A stretch of 64,000 nt of DNA from Blepharisma japonicum (taxonomy: Eukaryota > Ciliophora > Heterotrichea > Heterotrichida > Blepharismidae), in the NCBI GenBank assembly GCA_949751835.1, contig CATKHK010000057.1, positions 247,088 to 311,087 of the forward strand, written 5' to 3'. A program made the translations under genes and the position numbers. Positions within the stretch are counted from its first letter, which is position 1; each line of letters starts with the position of its first letter. Shown piece by piece: positions 1 to 8,460 of the stretch. The notes below the pieces were generated by a model. The model saw only the letters and a list, made by a program, of their open reading frames with translations, did not search any database and was not told the origin of the DNA.

Positions 1-461
1 GTAATAGGAGTTGCTTGATAAATCATTTCTCTAGTTAAACTTTGGTTAAAAGCTTTTGGAGAATTTGGAGTTTGAATTATTGAAGAAATTGATATATGCT
101 TGTATTTATTAAGTAGTTCTTCTGATTTTTCAAGCTGCGATTTTATGGTTTCCGCTTTTTCTTGTAGTTCTTTGTTTATTTTTTTATATTTTTTTAATTC
201 ATTTTCTTTTCGCTTTAACTCTTTAGCTGCTCGGAGTTCAGATTTAACTCTTTGGTTTTTTTCTAAAGCAGCTTTTTTAACAAGGAGCCCAATTTTAGTT
301 TTGTCTTCAGCACAAAGATCTTTTAATCTAGCTTGTGTTGTATCTGGGCCTGGAGAATTATTCAAGCTATTAGTTTTCATTTTTTGGTTAACAATTTGTT
401 GTGAGTTTGGCCTCGTCGTATTCAGCCCACTTCTGAGTTTCTTCGAAAGTAAATTATCCAT
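1..461 (-). CDS. Lys-rich coiled-coil protein, C-terminus cut by window edge
   Basis: An open frame runs from an ATG at 461 leftward off the window, giving 153 codons without a stop. The first 45 residues are Asn/Ser/Pro-rich and probably unstructured. From about residue 50 to 115 the protein is a charged Lys/Glu/Leu helix that should form a coiled coil (for example the stretch KRKENELKKYKK). After that comes a Ser/Thr-Pro segment. No family is recognised. The start is chosen because it is the first Met after the stop of NOP16, only 10 bp away, in the common context AAA-ATG. Both genes run in the same direction, so this gene's promoter must overlap the NOP16 3' end. Function unknown. Confidence 0.7.
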   Translation of the reverse strand, partial: MDNLLSKKLRSGLNTTRPNSQQIVNQKMKTNSLNNSPGPDTTQARLKDLCAEDKTKIGLLVKKAALEKNQRVKSELRAAKELKRKENELKKYKKINKELQEKAETIKSQLEKSEELLNKYKHISISSIIQTPNSPKAFNQSLTREMIYQATPI

Positions 462-471
462 TTTAAATTAT

Positions 472-885
472 TTAGCTATTTATGTTATTGTATTTTTCAA
501 TCATTTTTCGGATTTTATTTGCAGTCCATTGCCACGTATTAATTTTTAGGTTCTTCGTCATCGCTTTATAGTCGTCTCCATATTTCTTTATCATATTTTC
601 AATGATTTTTATTTCCCAATCAGCCAGTTTTTCTTTTGTAGGGACATGCTCAGAGTTTTTTGTTAGAGCATTTAAAGCGTCTTTTTTGAAAGGGGTATCA
701 GTTGGAGCATCAATGCTTGTGCGGATCCCTAGACTTTCGTAGTTAGCTTTCCCTGATTTTTCTGGGTCCCAAAATTCTTTGAGCTCTGGTGCTCCTTGGA
801 AGTTTTTCTTTTTCTTTTGTGATCTGCCGACCGTTTTGTGTTTTTTGAGAAGACCTCTGGATGCTCTTTTCTTAATTTTTGCCAT
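472..885 (-). CDS. NOP16: NOP16-like ribosome biogenesis protein
   Basis: The 137-residue protein has a very basic N-terminus (MAKIKKRASR, then repeated Lys) that fits a nucleolar signal. A C-terminal block at about residues 85-135 has the NOP16 pattern: Ile/Leu-rich helix, then KYGDDYKAM and a conserved Trp-Gln-Trp-Thr segment. In other eukaryotes NOP16 is a component of 66S pre-ribosomes needed for 60S subunit maturation in the nucleolus. The length is somewhat shorter than the animal and yeast proteins (about 180-230 residues), mainly in the middle. All Trp codons are TGG. The assignment rests on the KYG-D-Y-aMa signature, and I am fairly but not fully sure. Confidence 0.75.
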   Translation of the reverse strand: MAKIKKRASRGLLKKHKTVGRSQKKKKNFQGAPELKEFWDPEKSGKANYESLGIRTSIDAPTDTPFKKDALNALTKNSEHVPTKEKLADWEIKIIENMIKKYGDDYKAMTKNLKINTWQWTANKIRKMIEKYNNINS

Positions 886-1111
886 GAATTATTATTGAAT
901 ATTTACCAGATCAAGGAAGTCTTAATGACCTAAAGATATTTTTGGCCTAGGTATGCAAACTTAATCCTTAATTGTGTGCTTAGAGTAGGAGAGTTAATGA
1001 TATTTCTTGGATGATTAATTTTACTTTGCATAAATATTAAAGGATTGTAAATCTAGCTTTACTGGAGGTCAATATTAAATCAAATAGGAAAATTATGATG
1101 TTAGAGAGGCG

Positions 1112-1194
1112 GGAGGCCATCCAAAGAGACGGCACTAAAAATCTCTATTCTTATCGCACATGCTCAGAGCTGTGCCATTTGGATTATAAGCTCC
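1112..1194. ncRNA. Candidate structured RNA
   Basis: In an otherwise AT-rich gap (886-1290) there is a GC-richer block that folds on itself. GGAG (1112-1115), ATCCAAA (1119-1125) and GGCAC (1131-1135) pair in order with CTCC (1191-1194), TTTGGAT (1178-1184) and GTGCC (1172-1176). A competing inner hairpin pairs GCACA (1156-1160) with TGTGC (1171-1175). Those strands overlap, so only one of the two folds can form at a time. I do not recognise a snRNA, snoRNA, SRP or tRNA signature, and the strand is unknown because a fold is visible on both strands. The rest of the gap holds nothing I can name. Low confidence. Confidence 0.3.
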
Positions 1195-1290
1195 ATTTTT
1201 ACTCATAAGAAATCAAAAATGGAAAAGGTTTTGATTTAATTTTTTAAAGCTGTATCATTGTATTAAATTAAGATGCTCTTATTTAAATTT

Positions 1291-1968
1291 TTAATTGGCT
1301 CTAAATTGGTTTTTATCAATTAAAGGTGCTAAATTTCCAATATGCAAGAGGATGTCTTCAAGCCCATTAACTCTTGCCCACCAGAAATAAAGTGCCCCAG
1401 CAATCATAATCACTTCATTTACAAACATCAAAATAATACCAGCTCCAAATGAAACACTCCAATCTGACCATGTTTCTCCATCTTCACTAAGAGAATAAAA
1501 GTTTGATACTGATAAATAAAGAATAACCCCTATAGAATAAGCAACTGGCACTAAATAATGAGATATTTGCAAGCTTAGTATCTTAAAGCATGTACACCCA
1601 AATGATAAACTTAATAAATTTAGCACATTATAGACCATGATAGCTAGACATACAATAGAAACAATTAGATAGCATAATGCTGCAGCTTTAAAATGCCCAG
1701 TCCAGTCACATACCTCACTGTCAGTTCCTTCAGGTTTTGTGCAGTAATATTTATCAAAATTCTCAAATGTTGTAAGAGTGTAAGCATCCATCCCATTATA
1801 CTCAAACTTTTTCATGACGTCCTGCATTGAAACGTAATAAGTATTGCCATAAGAAAAAGTGGTCACCAAAAATGTGACCATAATGAGTACACAGCTAATT
1901 AAGTCGAATGAAAATTTCATAAGAGCTTTGGTGCGAGGATTTCTTCTTATCAAAAGTGGCTTATCCAT
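1291..1968 (-). CDS. Four-helix membrane protein of unknown function
   Basis: The 225-residue protein has hydrophobic segments at about residues 19-40, 95-118, 132-153 and 172-197, a tetraspan layout. The short N-terminus is basic (IRRNPRTK), consistent with the cytosolic side. The first loop (about 41-94) is long and carries two cysteines in YYCTKPEG and EVCDW that could form a disulfide outside the membrane. The loop between helices 2 and 3 carries a Cys-x-Cys-Phe. This general shape recalls claudin/MARVEL-like proteins, but no diagnostic motif is seen, so no family is claimed. The upstream gap before the next gene (1969-2275) is AT-rich and shared with the divergent borealin-like gene. Confidence 0.65.
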   Translation of the reverse strand: MDKPLLIRRNPRTKALMKFSFDLISCVLIMVTFLVTTFSYGNTYYVSMQDVMKKFEYNGMDAYTLTTFENFDKYYCTKPEGTDSEVCDWTGHFKAAALCYLIVSIVCLAIMVYNVLNLLSLSFGCTCFKILSLQISHYLVPVAYSIGVILYLSVSNFYSLSEDGETWSDWSVSFGAGIILMFVNEVIMIAGALYFWWARVNGLEDILLHIGNLAPLIDKNQFRAN

Positions 1969-2275
1969 TTATAATAGAAATATCCAAAATATATAAGAAT
2001 TTATAAAACGATTTGGATATTTTATTAAAATTAATTTAATTAGCAAGTCATTGGCTAGCAAGCTACTTCAATCTAATGATGTAGAGATGCAGACTTTATT
2101 AAAAATATGATCGATAAAATAGCCTGATTAAATATAATTCTATGAGATTAAATAGAAAATCTATTACTTTTGGATTAATTAATAACTATTAATTCAAGAA
2201 ATTTATGTTTCTTTGAAACAAAAAGATCTCAAAAAAATTATCCGCGCAATATGAAAGCCGAAATAAATTTAATTA

Positions 2276-2554
2276 ATGAAAGAAAGAGATATTCCAACCC
2301 TCATCAGACTCGCAAAAACAGGGATAAATTTATCGACTTTTGAAAAAGACACAAGAGAAAAGCTTGAGAATTTATTAATTGATTTAGAAAACGAAATGAA
2401 AACTGTTTTAGTCATGTATAAGCTGAAGGAAAATGAATCCCTATCAAAAATGAATAGATACACAGATGAGCTTGCTCTAAGCTTACCAGACGACGTAAAA
2501 CAAATGAGGCTTGAAGATTATTGCAACTATAAAACAGAAGAAGAATTATTCTAA
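2276..2554 (+). CDS. Small protein resembling the borealin N-terminal domain
   Basis: The 92-residue helical protein has a heptad-like helix (REKLENLLIDLENEMKTVL) followed by a stretch ending in LSLPDDVKQMRLEDY. The pattern of a long helix containing D/E-x-E, then LP-x-x-(V/L)-(R/K)-x-M-x-x-x-(D/E)-(F/Y), is that of the N-terminal domain of borealin/Nbl1. That domain forms a three-helix bundle with INCENP and survivin in the chromosomal passenger complex. This is a pattern match made by eye. A short unrelated coiled coil is possible. The start ATG follows an AT-rich leader and is the first Met in frame. Confidence 0.5.
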   Translation: MKERDIPTLIRLAKTGINLSTFEKDTREKLENLLIDLENEMKTVLVMYKLKENESLSKMNRYTDELALSLPDDVKQMRLEDYCNYKTEEELF

Positions 2555-2664
2555 TATAAAAACAATTAATTAGCAAGATTTTGTTTAACAAATTTAAAAA
2601 GCCTTCGAGAACGTGTAAAATTCATTTTCATTAACAATTTGATTTTTTAGATATAAATAAGGAT

Positions 2665-2769
2665 TTATTCAGTCTTCTCAGTTTTTTGAGCTTTTAGCTT
2701 GTTTATTTTCCAGATTTTGTAAAGCATGTAAGGAAGAACAAATAAAAGTGTATAAAGCCAAAGAACCAT
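2665..2769 (-). CDS. Possible 34-residue single-helix membrane microprotein
   Basis: An ATG at 2769 opens 34 codons ending in TAA. Residues 2-17 are hydrophobic (VLWLYTLLFVLPYMLY) and are followed by a basic tail, KIWKINKLKAQ, ending in KTEKTE. The layout matches tail-anchored or signal-anchored microproteins of the ER (the size of Ost4), but the sequence is not recognisable. Such a short frame can arise by chance in AT-rich DNA. The amphipathic order of hydrophobic then Lys-rich residues is the only support. Confidence 0.3.
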   Translation of the reverse strand: MVLWLYTLLFVLPYMLYKIWKINKLKAQKTEKTE

Positions 2770-3970
2770 TTTATTATGGCTAATAATAAATATGAGAGAC
2801 AAGTGGAGGAAGAAGAGGATGAGGAGACTCAAAAGAAAGCGCCGAAAGATGAGACAAAAGGCTAAGTAAGGAATAAATAACGCACAAATTGTGTAAAAGA
2901 CTTTTGACTGATTAATATCTAATTCTTAAAAAATTCTGAAATAAGCGAACGCTGATGCGAAAGTAGCCAGCTAATTTTAATGTAAATGCACTTTAATGCA
3001 TAAGAAGTAGCTTCCTCGTTTATTATTATAGGTGAAAATAAAAGGATTGAGCTTTGAATCAACTTTTCAATTGAAACCGAGATACACTATTCGAGATAAG
3101 AAAGCAAAGAGACTGCCATTTATTAATAAAAAGCAAATATTGAAAAACAAAAGATTTTGAAATTAGAGATGAAAAAATTGCAAAATACTCACTGATTAAG
3201 CTTTTTGCTTACGGTGAGCAAGAAATTATAAAAATTGCATACATAAATTGCAGAATTATTATTTAACGCTATATTAAAGCTGAGATATCTTTAATCTTAT
3301 TTGATTTCAAGTTGCCCAGGTAAATATTATGCATTTAATTAAAAGGTAAGATCATTGAAACCTTATTCTTGCATGAGATAGTGCTCTATTAATTCCTTGC
3401 AGACTTAAAAGAAATAAAATGTTGAAGTATATAGCGACTTGATTCAAGAAAAAGAAATCGTCAATGAATAGCTCCGCTTATGGCCGATATTAATCTTGCA
3501 GATTCTCACTCAAATTTAATTTTTGCAGCTTATAAATGATTGAGAATAAATCATAAGCAAACTATTTATAAGCGACTTATAGAGTGAAGCAAATTTTATC
3601 TTTTAATCTCTATTTCTGGGGTCAAGATTAGATTTACATTCCATAAATAAATTGAAGCAAATCTAGCTGCTTTAATTTTGATTTATATCAGGGTGTTGTA
3701 CTTAAATAAACTTTTCAATTGATATTTAAGAAATTTCTTATAAATAAGATAAAACTCTTCATTGTATCAATTTTGAAAATATTTCAACTTTAATCTAATT
3801 GAAAATAATAAATACTTCATAAAATTTACTTTGAATATCGCTAATAGAGAGCTGAATACATTTTCGTGTTCATTTGATAGTAAATAATTTATGAAAAGTT
3901 GATCTGGGATCTTTTGAAGTGCTTTTGGAATCTTTTGGCATATTTTAAGTCCATTATATTCATAAAATCA
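2770..3970. other. AT-rich intergenic region
   Basis: This is about 1.2 kb without a convincing gene. One 72-codon stretch without TAA or TAG (3435-3650, plus strand, no start Met) reads like part of a protein and may be a decayed fragment; it is discussed in the findings. The last 70 bases before the TIM8 start are AT-rich leader. No tRNA B box, repeat array or telomere repeat is seen. Confidence 0.5.
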
Positions 3971-4216
3971 ATGGAAGACCATAGAAAAGTGCAAGCACTC
4001 CAAGAACAAGCAGCAATAATGCAAAGCTTTGCACGCCAATCTCACAAGTGCTTTATGAAATGTGTTTCAAAGCCTTCCAGAAGTCTTTCGTCGACTGAAG
4101 ATCATTGCTTAACAAATTGTGTGGATAGATTTTATGATACACAGCAATTTTTAATTGAAAGACTACAAGGATTAGCCCAGAAAGAGCAAGAAAAAGCAGG
4201 AATGGTCAATCATTAA
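3971..4216 (+). CDS. TIMM8: Small TIM chaperone of the mitochondrial intermembrane space, TIM8 type
   Basis: The 81-residue protein carries the twin CX3C signature: Cys27/Cys31 and Cys46/Cys50, separated by 14 residues. Between and after them are KPSRSL and VDRFYDTQQFLIERL, which match the Tim8 branch (Cys-V-x-R-F-x-D-T-x-x-F) better than Tim9, 10 or 13. Small TIMs are hexameric chaperones that carry hydrophobic precursors across the intermembrane space, and Tim8 pairs with Tim13. The frame is open upstream to a TTG at 3899, but that part has no ATG and looks like translated leader, so the ATG at 3971 is taken as the start. All length and motif features fit a complete gene. Confidence 0.88.
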   Translation: MEDHRKVQALQEQAAIMQSFARQSHKCFMKCVSKPSRSLSSTEDHCLTNCVDRFYDTQQFLIERLQGLAQKEQEKAGMVNH

Positions 4217-4753
4217 AACTTATCGCTTAATTAAATATCTACCTCTATGAATTCTGAAAACATAATTTTCAGTAAAATTTTGTATTGAAAATCTCAAAGA
4301 CATGCATTTCATATTTAAGCAGCAATTAGCTTTAAATAATTAGATATCTCAGAAAAGTTTTTCTTTACTAAACTCTTTATTTCAAGTCATTTTATTTTTG
4401 TTTTGCTAATTTAATTTTGACTTCTAAGGCTATCTTTTAAATTGTTTTGTATTTCATGGGATGAGGTTTTGATTCCATAAAGTATTGATATAGCCTTTTT
4501 GGGTTATGATTTAGATTAATGTCACATAAATTGCATTGACTGCTTATAATATATTGAAATCGATTTATGCTTTGATAATTAATACTTCTGTAAATATCTA
4601 ATAATCGAGAGTACTTAATTTAATATAGCTTCTTCAGAGTTATTGGTGAAATATTTTTTTATGCATTTTTATAATGGTGATTTATTTTATGCACATTGTG
4701 AATTTATTTTTCTCTTCCATTATCTTCAATTCAAATATTTTGATTGTTAATAA
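4217..4753. other. AT-rich intergenic region
   Basis: 537 bp of AT-rich DNA between two plus-strand genes. No open frame of useful length, repeat or RNA signature is seen. It should hold the TIM8 3' end and the promoter of the F-box-like gene. Confidence 0.5.
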
Positions 4754-5710
4754 ATGAAAAATTTGGCTATTAATCAACTGATTGAAATCCTTTCATTTCT
4801 GAACCTTTGCGAAATTTACTGGATTTTTGCCAGAATCAATAAAGCTTGCAGAAAATCTGCATATTCTGTTCATGTAATTCAAAATATCCTTAAAAAAGAG
4901 CTTGGGCTCCCTTTCATTCAGAACAAAGATTTGAAATCTCTGATTGAAATTTTAAAATTTAATACATGCACAACCCAGAAATCTCGAAAATCAAAGAGAT
5001 TGACCTTCTTTGGCTATGCGACTAATGGAGGGGTTTTGCTCAATACATCTCAGTATTGGATCGGAAACTTGTTTCTCGAAACCAAAGAATGTGGGGCTAT
5101 GTATAGTTCAATTAAAGATAAAAATATAACATGTGCAGCTGTAGTTGGGCAGGATGTAAATTATGAATTTAAAGGATTGAATAATTTATTAATTGAGCCT
5201 GATGACCCAAATACAGTTGAGTCTTTAATTGATCACTCTATTATAAAAAAATCAAAAGTAAAAGCATGCATTCATACAATTGTAATAGAAAGACCAAAGA
5301 CTTTTACTTGTCCTTTAAAAGTGTTCTTAATAATGACAAGCGATAGTTATTATCCAATCAATCATACAATATTTAATGATTTTGATGATGTGAAAATATA
5401 TAGCGATTTACAGTCAGAAATTGAAGGAAAATCTAAAATTTTATGTGAAAAAGAAGTTTCTGGGGTAAAAATAGTTGAATTTCAGAGAGATACGAAAGAC
5501 TTGCAGTTGATATGCTGGGGGCGATATGAAAATAAGGCATCAACTAAAGCTATAATTGAATTGCAGCAAAAGAGATGCTGCAAATATGTGTATTTTAAAT
5601 TTATTGAAGGAGAAAGTAGCTCACAGCTGCTATGGCTCCATAATAATGTGAGATCAAATATTGATGTAAACGGTATCAGTGTTTTTGGGAATTTTATAGA
5701 TTGTTTCTAA
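4754..5710 (+). CDS. F-box-like protein with C-terminal beta domain
   Basis: The 318-residue protein has an N-terminal F-box-like helix set at about residues 3-35 (LAINQLIEILSFLNLCEIYW, then a basic segment CRKSA). F-box domains bind Skp1 and place substrates on SCF ubiquitin ligases. The C-terminal half is beta-rich. Its last 40 residues (CKYVYFKFI then SSQLLWLHNN and IDVNGISVFG) resemble the discoidin/XRCC1-like F-box-associated folds common in ciliate and protist F-box proteins. Five cysteines are scattered without a zinc-finger spacing. The substrate is unknown. It could also be a non-F-box protein with a chance match. Confidence 0.55.
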   Translation: MKNLAINQLIEILSFLNLCEIYWIFARINKACRKSAYSVHVIQNILKKELGLPFIQNKDLKSLIEILKFNTCTTQKSRKSKRLTFFGYATNGGVLLNTSQYWIGNLFLETKECGAMYSSIKDKNITCAAVVGQDVNYEFKGLNNLLIEPDDPNTVESLIDHSIIKKSKVKACIHTIVIERPKTFTCPLKVFLIMTSDSYYPINHTIFNDFDDVKIYSDLQSEIEGKSKILCEKEVSGVKIVEFQRDTKDLQLICWGRYENKASTKAIIELQQKRCCKYVYFKFIEGESSSQLLWLHNNVRSNIDVNGISVFGNFIDCF

Positions 5711-5768
5711 TGTTAATTTATTATCTAAATTTATCTAAAATTGGTATTAGAATAGAAAAATCAGAACA

Positions 5769-6812
5769 ATGAGTTTAGAAGCTTACATCGACATAAGATT
5801 TGCAGACCCAGTTATTTCCCTATCCATGAGCCAAAAAGGTCTCTGCTATGGTAGTTCTTTAGGTCGAGTTCTTTACTACAACTTCAATACTCATGAAGAA
5901 ACACCAATAACTGAGTTCAGTGAAGAGTGTATAAGAGGAGTTTCGATATCTTCTGACGGCTCCTTATTTATAGCAATTGGGGATCTCTACTGTTGAGCAA
6001 TTTTAAATCCGGATTCTTTACAGTCTTCTAGAGAAATAATTAATCATGAAAGACTGCACTCAAATGATGACTGTGGGTATACACAAGTCTTAATGAAAGA
6101 TGACACTGTGGTCATGCTCACAATTACTCAACTTGCTGGAATTGCTGACAGAGTTGACACTATATATATTACAAATATTTCAAGCCAAATTAAGTTAAAA
6201 TTTGAAATCCCAAGTTTGCCCCCTCAATCAGTTCCTTATGATTTTGATGGGAAACGGCTATTATGAATGGAATGAGGCAATAATCTACTTAGAACATTTA
6301 AAATGTATGACTTCACAACTCAAGCAATCAGTGAGATAGCTGCATATGAAAAAAAATATGGACACATCACTCATGTAAAGCTACTCCAAGATTCAATTTT
6401 ATTAGTCCGCAATCACAGAAGTTTAGTCCTTGTTGACATATCAACAGGAGTTACAAGACATATTCTGGGGACTCATAAAGCTGACATAGTTGCTGTAAAT
6501 TGGCTTTGTCTCAAAGAAGGCATTGCGTCGATGGCTAGTGATGATGATAACATTACTGCTACAAAGCTAGTAATTATTGCAGTAGATTACGATGGCAATA
6601 TATGTTTGTGGGATAATCAAGGACTAGCAGAGTGTATACAAATAAAAAATCTCCCTCAGCTGACCCCTCCCTATCAGAAACTTATGTATTTCTCTATGGG
6701 TTATCCATATGTGGTAGCAGCCCACGACTTAAAAATCGCATTTTCCAGCGACTTAGGAGTTTTGGTTGTGCGGTCAAAGTATTTAGAATCCCTTCAAAAC
6801 TTACAAATATAA
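5769..6812 (+). CDS. WD40-type beta-propeller protein (347 aa, three UGA=Trp codons)
   Basis: One frame runs from ATG 5769 to TAA at 6810-6812 if TGA is Trp. It crosses three TGA codons, at 5994-5996 and in the segment read as LLWMEWGNN. The protein is made of short beta-strand repeats with propeller landmarks: ISSDGSLFIAIGD, LVLVDISTG, DIVAVNWLC and the WD-like NICLWDNQG near the end. About five blades are visible, and the canonical GH...WD dipeptides are degenerate. Such propellers act as scaffolds, so no specific partner can be named. The next gene (6840-8051, convergent, 27 bp away) encodes another propeller. A standard-code reading would split this gene in two. Confidence 0.75.
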
Positions 6813-6839
6813 ACTAATGCATACTATATTAATTATAAA

Positions 6840-8051
6840 TTAATTATCCCACATAATGAGGGTTCCGTTCGAATGACCTGTGTAAATTGATCCATAATAT
6901 TCATCATATGCCAAAGTCGATACATTGACAAGCAGCCGATCAGCGACAATTTCTGCGATGCACGTCCCGCTCATGAGCTCTAAGACTTTGATGACTCCAC
7001 TGCTTTTTCTATCATTTCTTGTTACATTAGTAGGCCTTCCAGCTGTTCTTGACTCGCTGCAACAAATTAATAGCAAATCTTGCTTCCTTGTTACATAGAG
7101 TCTGCTAGGAACATAAGCTCTGATACTTGTGCATAACGGTGCATGGAAAGTTTTAAGCAAATTCCCTTGAAAATCCCATAGCTCGATAATTCCAGCCCTT
7201 AAAGCAAGGAATTTCATTTTCTCTTGAAGGAAAATAAAAGCCTGTGGAGAGAAAAAATTTGCAACCAAAATGTGTGTCGATTGCAAAAGATCAAAAATCA
7301 CCAAAGGCTCTCCAGCTTGTTTGAGAAGCAAGAATTGATTGAATAGCTCTAGTAGTTCAATCATTCTGACGGGCTTTATAGGAATTTGGTAAACGTTAAG
7401 CAAGTGGCCGTTAGCAATTGAAACAAGCTTGGAAGTTAAAATTCCACCTTGAGGCCCATAGACTAAAAGAACGAGATCTGTGCTTAGCCGGATTTCTTCT
7501 ACTAGAGGGTCTGCAATTTGGAATGCCAAGGAGTAATTATTCATTCTCCAGAACTTAAAACTGCCTCTTGTAGCTGACCTTGTAAGGATGATTTGATTAG
7601 TGTCGTCAAATTCGATAAAGCCTGGAGTCCTTAAATCTTCGTCTTTAAATATTGGGACACTTTCTAAGGCTCCTTTTTCTATAGATTCCATTGTATAGGA
7701 CCTGCATATGAGTCTTCCGTCGAGATCTTCGTCTCGGAGCGTTATCAGAATTACTGATTGATTTGCTTTATTATAAAATAAAGTCCTCGTTTTTTCACTC
7801 TCACCTGTTAGATTAAACAGTTCTTTACATGTGACCTTGTCTAAGACAAGGCAACATCCTCTATTTGTAATAACAAATAAAAATGAGCTCGTTGGAATTA
7901 TTTCAGAAATTCCGCCTTTCCGAAGAGAATGCCTCTTGCTGGAGTTTGGACTGATTGCTGTCAGGGATTTGTATTGATTTTTCATTTGAAAGTAGCTGCA
8001 TTCTAGCTGCCCTGTTTCTCTAAGGAAGAGAGAGTTTGGAATATTGGTCAT
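6840..8051 (-). CDS. WD40-like beta-propeller protein (403 aa)
   Basis: The start is set at the ATG at 8051 (MTNIPNSLF), in the context AATAAA-ATG. The frame is open further to a TTG at 8165, but that part is AT-rich and hydrophobic like translated leader. The protein has strand-loop repeats ending in blade-like motifs: FLFVITNRGCCLVLD near the N-terminus, IIELWDFQGNLLKTF at about residue 290, and a final SIYTGHSNGTLIMWDN, a classic GH...WD blade. A basic insert around SRTAGRPTNVTRNDRKS separates the last two blades. No enzymatic domain is seen. It probably serves as a protein-interaction scaffold. It converges on the other propeller gene, and the two do not look like copies of one another. 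Confidence 0.75.
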   Translation of the reverse strand: MTNIPNSLFLRETGQLECSYFQMKNQYKSLTAISPNSSKRHSLRKGGISEIIPTSSFLFVITNRGCCLVLDKVTCKELFNLTGESEKTRTLFYNKANQSVILITLRDEDLDGRLICRSYTMESIEKGALESVPIFKDEDLRTPGFIEFDDTNQIILTRSATRGSFKFWRMNNYSLAFQIADPLVEEIRLSTDLVLLVYGPQGGILTSKLVSIANGHLLNVYQIPIKPVRMIELLELFNQFLLLKQAGEPLVIFDLLQSTHILVANFFSPQAFIFLQEKMKFLALRAGIIELWDFQGNLLKTFHAPLCTSIRAYVPSRLYVTRKQDLLLICCSESRTAGRPTNVTRNDRKSSGVIKVLELMSGTCIAEIVADRLLVNVSTLAYDEYYGSIYTGHSNGTLIMWDN

Positions 8052-8460
8052 TTTATTTTTTAAATTTATTGTGGGGGAATCAAGTTTCTCATTAAATATG
8101 AATAAATGTGAAAATAAGAAAGCTATAAACCATCTTGAGTAATTTTTCTTTAAACTTTTTCTCAAATAAGTAATAACTATTATTTTTGTAATTCCAAGGA
8201 TTATAATAAATTGTTAGTTTAGTATTTCTAAAGTAAATAGACTGATATAGAAGAATGTCCTATTGCAATTCTTTTAGCCTCTACTCTTTATCATGAATGC
8301 CATCTTAAATCCTTACACTTTATAAGAAAGCATACGCATAACAAAACGTCTCTAAAATTCCCAAAATTTTCCACCAAATGATAGATTTTCAATATTAATT
8401 AATTACTAATCCACCCATCATATTATTTAAAAATCAACCAAAACTATTTTTAGATAAACA
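8052..8460. promoter_or_regulatory. Shared upstream region of two divergent genes
   Basis: 409 bp between divergent start codons (8051 minus, 8461 plus). It is AT-rich throughout, and no conserved box can be singled out by eye. It must contain both promoters. Confidence 0.4.

Noticed and set aside
100-549. 149-codon plus-strand frame at the left end
   Set aside because: Antisense to a better coding frame on the minus strand and to the NOP16 3' end; Ser/Phe-rich composition is typical of a shadow.
2776-2865. 29-codon acidic plus-strand frame beginning MANNKYERQ
   Set aside because: Too short, no domain, and starts 6 bp from the opposing microprotein frame; could be chance.
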